From Bartonella tamiae Th239 (GTDB taxonomy: Bacteria > Pseudomonadota > Alphaproteobacteria > Rhizobiales > Rhizobiaceae), in the NCBI RefSeq assembly GCF_000278275.1, contig NZ_JH725147.1:1991063-2055062 (forward strand): a stretch of 64,000 nt of DNA, given 5' to 3'. Below, in pieces: positions 8,925 through 18,600 of the stretch; the first letter of the stretch is position 1, and each line of letters starts with the position of its first letter. The translations under genes and the position numbers were made by a program. A model generated the notes under the pieces. That model was given only the letters and a program-made list of their open reading frames with translations, searched no databases and was not told the origin of the DNA.

Positions 8925-9572
8925 TTACGATTGGGCTGTAAATACAATATAATCAGATTGACTATCGATTGAAAGTGACATTTTGCTCAGTTCAGCCATA
9001 AGTAATGTAAAATAGGGTTGAATGGCATGAGCATCAATTGGTTCATCAGGGATTTTGCCTTCATAAAGTTCTAAAAATTTAGATGGAATACGTAAAACTT
9101 TTCCCTCTACTTTTATGACAAAAAGGCGACCACTTTCTATCTCATTAATTTTTTTATTTTCAATAGAGACAGAGAGATTTCCACCTCTTGGAATCGTTGC
9201 ATTGGCAATGAGCAAAAGATTGAGTAAAAATTTAATTTCATTTTTAGGCATAAGAAGCCTTGGTGCATGCCAATCTAAATGTGCTTTTTCATTTTTCATA
9301 TAATCTTTGGCAACCTGTTCTGCATCGCCTGTATCTATTTCGCTTCCTGCAGAACCTGCAGCACCAAATGCGATACGGGCAAATTGCAAACGTGCAGATG
9401 CATTGGCAGCCGATAATCGAATCAAATCAAGAGCAGCTTCTTCCGCTCCACCTTCATCGTAAAGTTCCATCCCATTATTGATGGCCCCAACAGGTGAAAC
9501 CAAATCGTGGCAAATACGGCTGCATAACAATGCCGCCAAATCAGCAGGGCTTAAAGAAAGTGCAAGCGTCAT
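8925..9572 (-). CDS. chpT: Histidine phosphotransferase ChpT
   Basis: A 215-residue dimeric phosphotransfer protein that passes phosphate from the CckA kinase to CtrA and CpdR. Phospho-accepting H22 lies in LLCSRICHDLVSPVGAINNG, the characteristic ChpT helix. The rest is a degenerate ATPase-like fold with INNGMELYDEGG and LLNLLLIANATIPRGG but no ATP-binding N/G boxes, as expected. It is convergent with ctrA, 283 bases away; the gap contains ctrA's terminator and a TTAAAGCTCAG copy at 8827-8837. Confidence 0.93.
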   Translation of the reverse strand: MTLALSLSPADLAALLCSRICHDLVSPVGAINNGMELYDEGGAEEAALDLIRLSAANASARLQFARIAFGAAGSAGSEIDTGDAEQVAKDYMKNEKAHLDWHAPRLLMPKNEIKFLLNLLLIANATIPRGGNLSVSIENKKINEIESGRLFVIKVEGKVLRIPSKFLELYEGKIPDEPIDAHAIQPYFTLLMAELSKMSLSIDSQSDYIVFTAQS

Positions 9573-9696
9573 TATTTTATAACTCCATAGTTTTTATCCT
9601 TCTATCTGGCAGGTAACTTCTTAAGATTCCATGCACAAATATGAAAGAAGTTTCATTTGCTTGAATAATTTTTAAACTTTAAGGATTTAAATAACT

Positions 9697-9716
9697 TTAG
9701 CGAATATTATCGCTAA
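9697..9716. promoter_or_regulatory. Perfect inverted repeat upstream of eipA
   Basis: TTAGCGA and TCGCTAA are separated by ATATTA, a perfect 7-bp dyad lying 60 bases before the eipA ATG in the divergent chpT/eipA gap. It looks like an operator for a dimeric regulator; the regulator is unknown. Confidence 0.4.
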
Positions 9717-9775
9717 GAATCAAAGCTTATGATTGAATAAGTTTTTTATTGACTATTTTAAATAAGGGGAAACCC

Positions 9776-10369
9776 ATGTTACGTTCTCAACTCTGCAAAA
9801 AGCTTCATCTTTCATTGATTATTTTGACATTTCTGTTTGTTCAAACAGGTCAAAGTCATGCGCAAATGGTGCAGCAACATCAAGATTCACGCTATTCCTC
9901 ACAAGAAATTGTTGATTCAGGCCATCGTTTTTTTGGTGATGCGGCTGGCGGCATCGCAACAGCTGTTGAAAATATTTTTTCAAAATATGGACTACCTAAC
10001 GGTTATATTCTGGGTGAAGAAGGTTCAGGCGCATTTATTGGCGGCTTAACTTATGGGGAAGGCCAACTTTATACAAAAAATGCAGGCGATTACAAAGTCT
10101 TCTGGCAAGGACCATCTGTTGGATGGGATTTTGGTGGACAAGGATCGCGTTTAATGATTTTGGTTTACGATCTTGATTATATCAATAATCTCTGGGGTCG
10201 TTACGGTGGTATTTCTGGATCAGCCTATTTTGTAGCAGGTGTTGGTTTTCACGTACTTAAACGCCAAAATGTTCTTTTAGTCCCCATTCGCACAGGTGTC
10301 GGTGCAAGACTTGGTATCAATATTGGTTATTTAAAACTCACACCAACTGCAACTTGGAATCCATTTTAA
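9776..10369 (+). CDS. eipA: Envelope integrity protein EipA (DUF1134)
   Basis: A 197-residue periplasmic DUF1134 protein. A signal peptide (about residues 1-31, ending SHA before QMVQ) is followed by the conserved beta-rich domain: GLPNGYILGEEGSGAF, TKNAGDYKVFWQGPS, GWDFGG, and an end reading NIGYLKLTPTATWNPF. In Brucella, EipA is needed for envelope integrity and is controlled by CtrA, which suits the position beside ctrA and chpT. The ATG at 9776 is chosen because AAGGGGA lies six bases upstream; an in-frame TTG at 9749 is unlikely. Confidence 0.92.
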   Translation: MLRSQLCKKLHLSLIILTFLFVQTGQSHAQMVQQHQDSRYSSQEIVDSGHRFFGDAAGGIATAVENIFSKYGLPNGYILGEEGSGAFIGGLTYGEGQLYTKNAGDYKVFWQGPSVGWDFGGQGSRLMILVYDLDYINNLWGRYGGISGSAYFVAGVGFHVLKRQNVLLVPIRTGVGARLGINIGYLKLTPTATWNPF

Positions 10370-10388
10370 ATTATCCACGATAAGCGCG

Positions 10389-11165
10389 GTGCAAACAATG
10401 CTTATACAATCGGTATTATTTTTTATTTTAGGAATAAGCGTTATCTCTTTAATACTGATATTGCTTGCACCAGTTATGTGGCGCCGTGCAGTTTTTATAG
10501 CGCGCAAAAATTTGCAATCTGAGCTGCCCCTGTCATTTGAAGATATTGAACATGACATCAATGCTTTACGTGTCTATCACGCAAAAGAAATAGCGCGTGT
10601 TCAAAAAAATTACGATAGTCTTTTAGAAAGCTATACTGCACAAAAAATCGCATATGACGAAGCAAAAGAGCAAATATATATTTATCGTGATAAAAAATAT
10701 CAAAATGATCTTTTAGAAGATGCGCGCATAGAGGCAGAGGAAGTCGATCTGATCACAAAGCTTGATCCACATCAGCAGACTGTAGATGAGGATATACAAA
10801 AACCGACGGAAAAGTATAAAATGCCTAAAAAAAAACGCAATAAGATCAAAAATTTACAAAATCTGATTGAACGTATTCAGGCGCTGGAAAATCATCTACA
10901 AAAATATTCAAAAAAGGACAAGGTGATTTATCCCGATGCAGATGATCTCGCAAAAATAAGGCAGGAAATGGTTGATGTTACTGCTTTGATGACTGCACAA
11001 ACGGCATTGAATGAAGGATGCTCTTCACCTATTTATACTCTTGTTAAACAAGTAAAAGATCAAGAGAGTTTAGCCGCATATATCAATCATTATCTTTCAA
11101 CGGCAAACACAACGCCATCTGAAGGTCTTCTATTATCATCGAGTAAAATAGACAAAAAACTCTAA
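10389..11165 (+). CDS. Conserved membrane-anchored coiled-coil protein, function unknown
   Basis: A 258-residue protein with one N-terminal membrane helix (about residues 7-30), then WRRAVFIARKNLQSELPLSFEDIEHDINALR and a long charged, coiled-coil cytoplasmic region to about residue 190, including a lysine-rich patch MPKKKRNK. Similar proteins of unknown role occur in Rhizobiales; I recall no assigned function. It follows eipA by 19 bases and is probably cotranscribed, suggesting an envelope role. Start may be GTG 10389 or ATG 10398; neither has a strong ribosome site. The short gap carries TTATCCACGATAAG at 10371-10384. Confidence 0.75.
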   Translation: MQTMLIQSVLFFILGISVISLILILLAPVMWRRAVFIARKNLQSELPLSFEDIEHDINALRVYHAKEIARVQKNYDSLLESYTAQKIAYDEAKEQIYIYRDKKYQNDLLEDARIEAEEVDLITKLDPHQQTVDEDIQKPTEKYKMPKKKRNKIKNLQNLIERIQALENHLQKYSKKDKVIYPDADDLAKIRQEMVDVTALMTAQTALNEGCSSPIYTLVKQVKDQESLAAYINHYLSTANTTPSEGLLLSSSKIDKKL

Positions 11166-11180
11166 GATGAGACACAAAAA

Positions 11181-11221
11181 CTGTGAATCATGACAAAACA
11201 AACAAGACCGTTGGTTCACAG
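11181..11221. repeat. Dyad CTGTGAA/TTCACAG upstream of the purine permease
   Basis: CTGTGAA (11181-11187) and TTCACAG (11215-11221) can pair, extended by two more pairs inside, around a loop of about 23 bases. It lies just after the coiled-coil gene's stop and lacks a T-run, so a terminator is doubtful. Confidence 0.3.
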
Positions 11222-11240
11222 ATACTAGTCAAGATAACAC

Positions 11241-11328
11241 TCTTACGTATAAGATAATAGTTGTTTGAAATGATAAAAACATTGCCTCATCATTCATAAA
11301 CAGATTGAATTTTTTTCTTACGTATAAG
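11241..11328 (+). promoter_or_regulatory. Two copies of TCTTACGTATAAG before the purine permease
   Basis: The 13-mer TCTTACGTATAAG occurs at 11241-11253 and 11316-11328, 75 bases apart. Each copy is a near-palindrome. The second copy overlaps the AAGGA ribosome site of the permease, so a bound protein or RNA could block translation or transcription. No purine-riboswitch core was seen. Confidence 0.4.
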
Positions 11329-11339
11329 GATCTGCTTTT

Positions 11340-12662
11340 TTGCTTGAAAAACTTTTTCACTTAAAAGAAAACAAAACACGCATCGGCATTGAGATCGCCT
11401 CAGGCTTCACAACTTTTCTGACTATGTCTTATATATTAGCAGTTAATCCGCAAATTTTAGGCGATGCAGGAATGGATAAGGGAGCTGTGTTTGTTGCCAC
11501 ATGTATCGCTGCAGCACTCGGTTCTATCATTATGGCACTTGTTGCCAATTGGCCTGTAGGCATGGCACCCGGCATGGGTTTGAATGCCTTTTTTGCCTAT
11601 TCAGTGGTCCTCAATATGGGATATAATTGGCAACAAGCCTTAGGTGCTGTTTTTATTTCGGGTATTATTTTCTTTATTTTAACAGCAACAGGCATTAGAC
11701 GGTGGCTGATCGAAGGTGTACCGCAATCTCTGCGCAGTGCAATTGCTGCAGGTATAGGTATGTTTTTAGCCATTGTTGCCTTTCAAAATGCTGGTATTGT
11801 TGTCAAAAATGACGCAACGCTCATCGGCTTAGGGGATGTTACCCAAACAGCACCCATGATGGCTGCACTTGGACTTATGATTATTATTGCCTTGGATAAG
11901 TTTAATATTCGTGGTGCTATTTTAATTGGGATTTTTGTCATCACACTTTTATCCTTTTTCTTAACAGAAGAAGGTGCGCGTAATTTTCAAACATTATGGA
12001 ATACGGGTGGGATTTCAATGCCCCCTTCAATTGCACCTACTTTTTTACAACTTGATATTATGGGGATTTTAAATATTGGAATTATCCATATATTATTGGT
12101 TTTTGTTCTGGTTGAAGTATTTGATGCGACTGGCACTCTTATTGGTGTTGGAAAGCGTGCTGGTCTTTTAAGAAACGATAAGCCCAATAATCTAGGAAAA
12201 GCACTTTTTGCAGATAGTACAGCTATTCTTGCCGGCTCACTTGTTGGCACAAGTTCAACAACGGCCTATGTGGAAAGTGCATCAGGTGTGGCTGCAGGCG
12301 GGCGAACTGGTCTTACCGCCTTAACAGTTGCGGCTTTATTTTTGTTAGCATTATTTTTTGCACCTATTGCATTATCTATTCCAGCTTACGCTACAGCACC
12401 AGCGCTCATTTTTGTTGCCTGTTTGATGATGCGTGAATTTACCGAAATTAACTGGTCAAATCTTGTAGAAGCGACCCCAGCTGCTTTAACAGCTCTTCTT
12501 ATGCCTCTAACATATTCTATCGCAAACGGATTAGCATTTGGCTTTATCAGTTATGCTTTTCTTAAAACTGTTACGGGGCACTGGCGTGAAGTCCATCCAG
12601 CTACATGGATTATTGCTTTATTATTTATTTTACGCTTTATAATGGAGGCTGGTATTTTGTAA
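11340..12662 (+). CDS. NCS2-family purine permease (AzgA/GhxP-like)
   Basis: A 440-residue inner-membrane permease with about 13 membrane segments, importing adenine, guanine or hypoxanthine by proton symport. Hallmarks of the AzgA-like branch are GFTTFLTMSYILAVNP near the N-terminus, WPVGMAPGMGLNAFFAYSVV (about 75-95), IAAGIGMFLAIVAFQNAG, LVGTSSTTAYVESASGVAAGGRTG (about 302-326), and FKINW-like EFTEINW in the C-terminal part. The start is TTG, supported by AAGGA nine bases upstream and by family alignment (MLEKLFHLKEN). Which purine is carried cannot be told. Confidence 0.9.
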   Translation: MLEKLFHLKENKTRIGIEIASGFTTFLTMSYILAVNPQILGDAGMDKGAVFVATCIAAALGSIIMALVANWPVGMAPGMGLNAFFAYSVVLNMGYNWQQALGAVFISGIIFFILTATGIRRWLIEGVPQSLRSAIAAGIGMFLAIVAFQNAGIVVKNDATLIGLGDVTQTAPMMAALGLMIIIALDKFNIRGAILIGIFVITLLSFFLTEEGARNFQTLWNTGGISMPPSIAPTFLQLDIMGILNIGIIHILLVFVLVEVFDATGTLIGVGKRAGLLRNDKPNNLGKALFADSTAILAGSLVGTSSTTAYVESASGVAAGGRTGLTALTVAALFLLALFFAPIALSIPAYATAPALIFVACLMMREFTEINWSNLVEATPAALTALLMPLTYSIANGLAFGFISYAFLKTVTGHWREVHPATWIIALLFILRFIMEAGIL

Positions 12663-12856
12663 AATTATAAATTGTAATTATAGTATAGAAAAACACCACT
12701 CGTAGAACACAAGTTTAAAATGCAGAAACGCTTAAGTTTAAGTTAGTTATCATTAAAGGATAAAACCTTTTTTCTGATAAATTGTGTTTTTATCTAAAAT
12801 TAAAAACGACTTTTAAATGATTTATTGTGCGCAATCACAGAAATAAACAATAAATA

Positions 12857-12880
12857 AAAGATCGGCTTTACCCGACCTTT
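12857..12880 (-). terminator. Terminator downstream of gnnB-like gene
   Basis: AAAGATCGG and CCGACCTTT pair with one mismatch; on the minus strand the stem is followed by TTTTATTTATT. It lies between the convergent purine permease and aminotransferase genes; the remaining 300-base gap has nothing else that I can support. Confidence 0.55.
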
Positions 12881-12962
12881 CATAATCATTATAAAAATTT
12901 TATCTTATCTTAAGAAAACAAACAATGCGTTTGCTCTTTACGCCTGTTTCAACATCCCTGCA

Positions 12963-14081
12963 TCATGTATGATAAAACTGTCTAATTGTATGAATAATTT
13001 TTTCCTGGTCACTTTGTGCAAGATAGGGATGCATGGGAAGACTTAATACATGATCGGCAGCTCTCTCAGAAACAGATAAACCACCGGGGCATTGAGGATA
13101 ATGCTTATACGCAATTTGTTGATGCAGTGATTTAACATAATAAATCATGGTTGGAATACCTGCATTATTAAGATGCGCTTTCAAACCATTACGATCTTCA
13201 ACTTCAATTGTATATTGAGCAAAAGCTGAGCGAAGATTTGGTGCAATTTCCGGTACTTTTACGACGTCTTTTAAACCATCAAAATAACGTTTACCAATCA
13301 ACGCTCTTTTTTCCATCTCATCTTCAAGAATCGTCAGCTTTTCAAGTAAAATAGCAGCTTGTATCGTATCAAGCCTTGAATTTAGTCCAACATAGATATT
13401 GTCATATTGCGTCTCACCTTTACCGTGAAAAAGAATTGACCTTAGTTTTTCTGCCAAAGCATCATCATCTGTAAACATGGCACCGCCATCTCCATAACAA
13501 CCTAAGGGTTTTGCAGGATAAAAGCTTGTCGATGCCACATCTCCAAAAGCGCCGCACATAGTATTATCGCGTTTACCACCAATAGATTGTGCTGCATCTT
13601 CAATGATAAAAAGATTCTCACGAGAAGCAATTGCTGAAATTTCTTGATAATCAGCCGCAAGTCCAAAAAGATCAACAGGAATGATAGCACGTGGAGTTAA
13701 GCGTCCCTCTTTCTTAATCATATCGATCGCTTCTGCAAGTCTTTGCGAATCAATATTATAAGTATCCTTATCAATATCAACGAATACAGGCTCTGCACCG
13801 ACTAAAGCAACAACTTCAGCAGTGGCTGCAAAAGTAAAACTGGGACAAAATACTGCATCACCGGGTCCGATATTTTTGGCCATTAAGGGCATCATTAAAG
13901 CATCTGTACCATTCGCACAGGCAATAACATGTTTAACACCGATATAATCGGCAAGACGCGCTTCCAGTTCACCGACTTCAGGACCTAGAATAAATTTTCC
14001 ACTTTCGATGACATGGGCTATTGCTGTATTGATTTTATCTTCAATACGAGCACGTTGTGCTGCAAGATCAATAAATTGCAT
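12963..14081 (-). CDS. gnnB: DegT/DnrJ/EryC1/StrS sugar aminotransferase, probably GnnB
   Basis: A 372-residue PLP-dependent aminotransferase acting on nucleotide-linked keto-sugars. PLP-binding features are ANGTDALMM (about 56-64), EDAAQSIGG (161-169) and the Schiff-base lysine K191 in TSFYPAKPLGCYGDGG. Next upstream on the same strand is a Gfo/Idh/MocA dehydrogenase; this pair is what is needed to turn UDP-GlcNAc into UDP-GlcNAc3N (GnnA oxidises C3, GnnB transaminates). Lipid A of Bartonella and Brucella contains 2,3-diamino-2,3-dideoxyglucose, so a GnnB role is favoured. A WbpE/O-antigen role is the alternative. Confidence 0.72.
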   Translation of the reverse strand: MQFIDLAAQRARIEDKINTAIAHVIESGKFILGPEVGELEARLADYIGVKHVIACANGTDALMMPLMAKNIGPGDAVFCPSFTFAATAEVVALVGAEPVFVDIDKDTYNIDSQRLAEAIDMIKKEGRLTPRAIIPVDLFGLAADYQEISAIASRENLFIIEDAAQSIGGKRDNTMCGAFGDVASTSFYPAKPLGCYGDGGAMFTDDDALAEKLRSILFHGKGETQYDNIYVGLNSRLDTIQAAILLEKLTILEDEMEKRALIGKRYFDGLKDVVKVPEIAPNLRSAFAQYTIEVEDRNGLKAHLNNAGIPTMIYYVKSLHQQIAYKHYPQCPGGLSVSERAADHVLSLPMHPYLAQSDQEKIIHTIRQFYHT

Positions 14082-14214
14082 ATTATCTCCATCATTTTAA
14101 ATGATAAAACCGCCACCTTAAAGACGAATCATATCAAATTATTTATAAATTATACTGCCATGACTAACGAAAAGATAATCAAAGTTATATGATCTTTGTT
14201 ATAGGTTTTGAAGT

Positions 14215-15177
14215 TTATGTAGGAATAGAGTGATCAACACTACCTGCCGTTAGAATGCGCAGCACTGCAATCGCTTCAGCACCATTAGTGCGCGGTTCTT
14301 CACGTGTTTCAATACAATGTAAAAAATGTTGTAATTCTCGTGTAAGCGGCATCCCCTCTTCAACAGGGATATATTCAGGTTCGTCGGCAGTAAAAGCCCA
14401 CTGATTATTATCTTGCCATACATCAAATCGGTAAATTGCCAATTTGCGAATCCAAGGTTCAACATCATCAAAAACAGCCATTGCCTTAGTACCAACAACA
14501 GTTAACCGACGCTCACGATAAGGGTTTAATCGAGAAGCAAACAAATGGCTGCGCAAACCATTAGGAAAAGTCATATGGACATGGGCAAAATCTGAAAGCT
14601 GATCAATAATGGCAGCCCCCTCACCTCGAATGTTAGATGGCTCGCACCCTGTCAATGCAAGAATCATTGAAAGATCATGGGGTGCCAAGTCCCATAAGGC
14701 ATCACTTTCAGTATGAAATTTTCCAAGTCCCAAACGATGAGAATGAATATAACGCACCTCGCCAAGTTCACCACGATGAACAAGATCCAACATTTTTTCA
14801 AAAGCCGGATGAAAGCGTAAAACATGACCTACCATAAAAATACGCTTATTTTCATGGGCAATTTTTACCTCATGTTCTGCATCCGCAACGTTTAATGCAA
14901 TGGGTTTTTCAACCAGAACATCTTTACCGTTTTCAACCGCACGAATAGCATTTTCTGCGTGAAACTGTGGAGGCAGAGCTAAAACCAATGCATCAATATC
15001 AGTGCGTTTGAACACTTCATCGACTGGTATTGCCTCAACATCATGTTCTGCAGCAAATCCCTCTGCTCGATGTGGATTTGCATCAGCAACAGCTTTTAAT
15101 ACACCTAAATTTTTTAACGTACGAATATGATTACTTCCCCAATAACCACATCCTAAAACTGCTACGCTTGGCGCCAT
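14215..15177 (-). CDS. gnnA: Gfo/Idh/MocA NAD-dependent sugar dehydrogenase, probably GnnA
   Basis: A 320-residue oxidoreductase. The N-terminal Rossmann fold has GCGYWGSNHIR (about 9-19), ALPPQFHAENAIRAVENGKDVLVEKPIAL with the family EKP lysine near residue 91, and MVGHVLRFHPAF (about 117-128). The C-terminal dimer domain includes DLAPHDLSMI. It lies upstream of the aminotransferase, 133 bases apart, likely in one transcript. By pairing it should oxidise the 3-OH of UDP-GlcNAc for 2,3-diaminoglucose in lipid A. WlbA-type (UDP-GlcNAcA 3-dehydrogenase) is the alternative. Confidence 0.7.
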   Translation of the reverse strand: MAPSVAVLGCGYWGSNHIRTLKNLGVLKAVADANPHRAEGFAAEHDVEAIPVDEVFKRTDIDALVLALPPQFHAENAIRAVENGKDVLVEKPIALNVADAEHEVKIAHENKRIFMVGHVLRFHPAFEKMLDLVHRGELGEVRYIHSHRLGLGKFHTESDALWDLAPHDLSMILALTGCEPSNIRGEGAAIIDQLSDFAHVHMTFPNGLRSHLFASRLNPYRERRLTVVGTKAMAVFDDVEPWIRKLAIYRFDVWQDNNQWAFTADEPEYIPVEEGMPLTRELQHFLHCIETREEPRTNGAEAIAVLRILTAGSVDHSIPT

Positions 15178-15344
15178 TATCTATGCCTTATCTTGATTGC
15201 TCTATCAAAAAGCAATATCTTATCTGTTCAATAACGTTGATAAGTGCGAATGACAAGAGAAAAGCTTAAATTCGATGCTTGACATAATGTCACTCAACGC
15301 CTTATATCCGCGCCACGGTTATTTTTTATAATTGACCACATCCT

Positions 15345-15421
15345 GGCGGAGTAGCTCAGTAGGTTAGAGCAGAGGAATCATAATCCTTGTGTCGGGGGTT
15401 CGAATCCCTCCTCCGCTACCA
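15345..15421 (+). tRNA. tRNA-Met (CAT), elongator type
   Basis: A 77-base cloverleaf with acceptor GGCGGAG/CTCCGCT, D-loop containing AGTAGGTTA, anticodon loop ATCATAA (anticodon CAT), T-loop TTCGAAT and an encoded CCA. The sequence resembles elongator tRNA-Met of Rhizobiales; it lacks the initiator features such as the three G-C pairs of the anticodon stem. A tRNA-Ile2 with modified C34 is less likely. Confidence 0.93.
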
Positions 15422-15627
15422 TATTTCTTAATTTCATCTTTTTTTATGAAATAATTATTTGTGAAATAGTGGTGAAACGATACAAAATTTTTAAATAAGC
15501 GCAGCGCTTTGCCTTCAAATCTAATAATGACGACCTTTGTCTTTTTATAAACGATGCTTTCATCTTTTCTTTTGCGACGCGCAAATCAAACAATGAAACT
15601 GTTTTTTTAACGCCTTTCGCCATAAAT

Positions 15628-15652
15628 AAAAACCCCGAAAAACGGGGTTTTT
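15628..15652. terminator. Bidirectional terminator between tRNA-Met and RND operon
   Basis: AAAAACCCCG and CGGGGTTTTT flank AAAAA, a strong stem with T-runs on both strands, 28 bases beyond the stop of the RND pump gene. Confidence 0.9.
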
Positions 15653-15679
15653 AATCTCTTAAATAAAGATATCTTTATT

Positions 15680-18600
15680 CTAATTGCTATGTGCTGGCTT
15701 ATCAGAGGTGGAATGTGACGTCTTCTTTTTCTTTTGATCATCATTTGATGATTGGTCAGCACTACGGTTTGTACCGCCGCCAAACACCCGATAAAACATC
15801 GGAACAAAAAACATCGCAATACAAGTTGCAGCCAACATACCACCAATAACTCCTGTACCGATAGAATGACGACTTGCAGAACCTGCACCCGTTGATATTG
15901 CCATAGGAACAACACCAAGAATAAATGCGAGAGACGTCATAACAATCGGACGGAAACGCATCCGGGCTGCCGATATAGCCGCATCGATAACAGATTGTCC
16001 CCTTTCACGTTCAAGAACCGCAAACTCGACAATCAAAATTGCATTTTTCGCCGCCAAACCAATCAGAGTCACAAGACCAATTTGGAAATAGACGTCATTG
16101 GTTAACCCACGCAGATAGGTAAAGGTCAAGGCGCCCAATATTCCAAAAGGAACAGCAGTCACAACAGCAAGTGGCAATGTCCATTTTTCATATTGTGCGG
16201 CCAAGATTAAGAATACCATGATTATACCAAAAATCATCGCTTGTGCCCCAGCACCGCTTGTTGCAACTTCTTGATACGCCGATCCAGTCCACTCAATTTG
16301 ATAAGTATTAGGCAAAATATCATTTGCAATAGCAGTCATGGCAGAAATCGCTTGACCAGATGTAAAACCGTCTGCGGGATTACCCATAATTTTGGTTGCA
16401 TAAAAAGCATTAAATCTTTCAAGCTGATCTGAACTTGTTATTCTTTCAGTTGTTACAAGCGTATTAAGTGGAATCATATCCCCTGAATTAGAACGAACAA
16501 AAACCTGCTTAATATCTTCAGCACTTTTGCGGAACTCACCGTCGGATTGAATCTTAACCTGATAGTTACGACCATAAAGTGTAAAATCATTGATATAAAC
16601 ATTACCAAATGTTGCCGATAAGGCATCATAAATGGTATTGATCGGAACATCCATCGCTCGCGCTTTGACACGATCAACTTCAAAATTATAGGTAGGAACA
16701 TTTGGATCAAATGTCGTCCGAACAGCTGATAATTCTGGACGTTGATTGGCAGCATTAACCAATTTCATAGTCATCGCATAAAGATCTTCAATCGAACCGC
16801 CGCTACGGTCTTGAAGATACATTTCAAATCCACCAGTCGTCGATAATCCGTTAATTGGTGGTGGATTGAAAGCGATTGTCACACCATCTTTAATGCTTGA
16901 CGTCATACCAGAAACTCTAGGCGCAAAATTACGGGCATCATCTTTAGGATCCGTCCGCTCTTTCCAATCTTTAAACATAACAAACAGTGCACCAGAACTG
17001 GTTTTCAAACCGCCTGAAAGCATATCAAATCCAGAAATTTCTGCTACATCTAAAACTGCAGAGTTATCGTGTAAAATGTTTGATGCTTGTTCTACGACAG
17101 CTGCAGTACGTTCAAGTGATGAAGCTGATGGTAGTATAGAAACTGCAAGAATGTAGCCCTGATCTTCATCTGGAACAAGTGAACCTGGCACTTTTTCAAA
17201 CATAACAAATGTTGCAACACAAACTAATACAAAAACAAGAATGCCTGCCCAAATTTTATGAACAAAAAAAGTAACGCCACCTACATACCAATTCGTTATT
17301 TTTTCAAAAAAACTATTAAAAATACGAAATGGTTTCATTGGTTCTTTATGCGAAGGTTTCAATAAAATTGCACAAAGTGCCGGTGTTAATGTTAACGCGA
17401 CAACCCCAGAAATAACAACAGACATAGCGATCGTGATCGCAAATTGTTGATACATGACGCCAGCCATACCGCCCATAAAGGAAACAGGAATAAACACAGC
17501 ACAAAGCACCAAAACAATTGCAATAACTGGTGCGGTCACCTCACTCATTGACTTTACAGCAGCATCATGGGGAGACAATTTTTCTTCATCCATAACACGT
17601 TCGACATTTTCCAGAACAACGATAGCATCATCGACGACAATACCAATGGCCAAGACAAGACCAAACAGTGTTAACATATTTATAGAAAAACCGAGAATAT
17701 ACATACCAGCAAAAGTTCCGATAATGGAAATAGGCACGGCAATAATTGGAATAAGTGTTGCTCGCCAATTTTGTAGGAAAATAAAGACAACAACAATCAC
17801 CAGTATAATCGCTTCAATAAATGTATGAACAACCTCTTCTACAGACACTTTAATAAATTTAGTTGTGTCGTAAGGTACAGAATATTCAATACCTGAAGGA
17901 AAGGATTGGCTGAGCTCCTGCATACGTTGTTCAACTGATTCCATAACCGCAAGAGCATTGGCCCCTGGCTGAAGAAAGATAAGGATCGGAACCATTGGGT
18001 TTCCATTGAGTTTTGACTCAACAAAATATTGTTGCGTACCAAGTGTAATACGTGCGACATCTCGCAAACGTAAAGCTGCACCTGTATCATCAGAACGCAA
18101 AATGATATTGCCAAACTCTTCTGTTGTCACCAAGCGCCCTTGAGTGGTCGCAGAATAGGTAAACGCGCCGTCAATATCTGGTTTTTCACCAATACGCCCA
18201 ACTGGATATTGGGCATTTTGTTCACTCACAGCCGAAATAACATCAGTAGGCGTTAAATTATATTGAGCAAGCTTATCAGGACGCAACCAAATACGCATAG
18301 AATAATCAACATTACCCAAAACTTGGGCATCACCAACACCCGGGAGACGTTTAAGATCATCAATCACATTAAGCAATGCATAGTTACCAACATACGTTTG
18401 ATCATATGCACTGGAGGTAGATTGCATTGCAACCATACCAAGAATATTTGATGAACGTTTATCAGCCACAACACCTAAGCGCTGAACTTCCTGTGGCAAA
18501 GTTGTTAAAGCTCGCTGAACCCGATTATTGACATTAATCGTAGCCTGATCAGGATCTGTTCCCAATGCAAATGTTACGGTAAGTTGCAATGTACCAGATG

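Noticed and set aside
11181-11340. Purine riboswitch before the purine permease
   Set aside because: No three-way junction core or conserved loop sequences were seen; only direct repeats and one dyad.
15345-15421. tRNA-Met or other tRNA genes as integration sites of a mobile element
   Set aside because: No integrase gene, no repeated tRNA 3' end and no phage-like genes are near any of the three tRNA genes.
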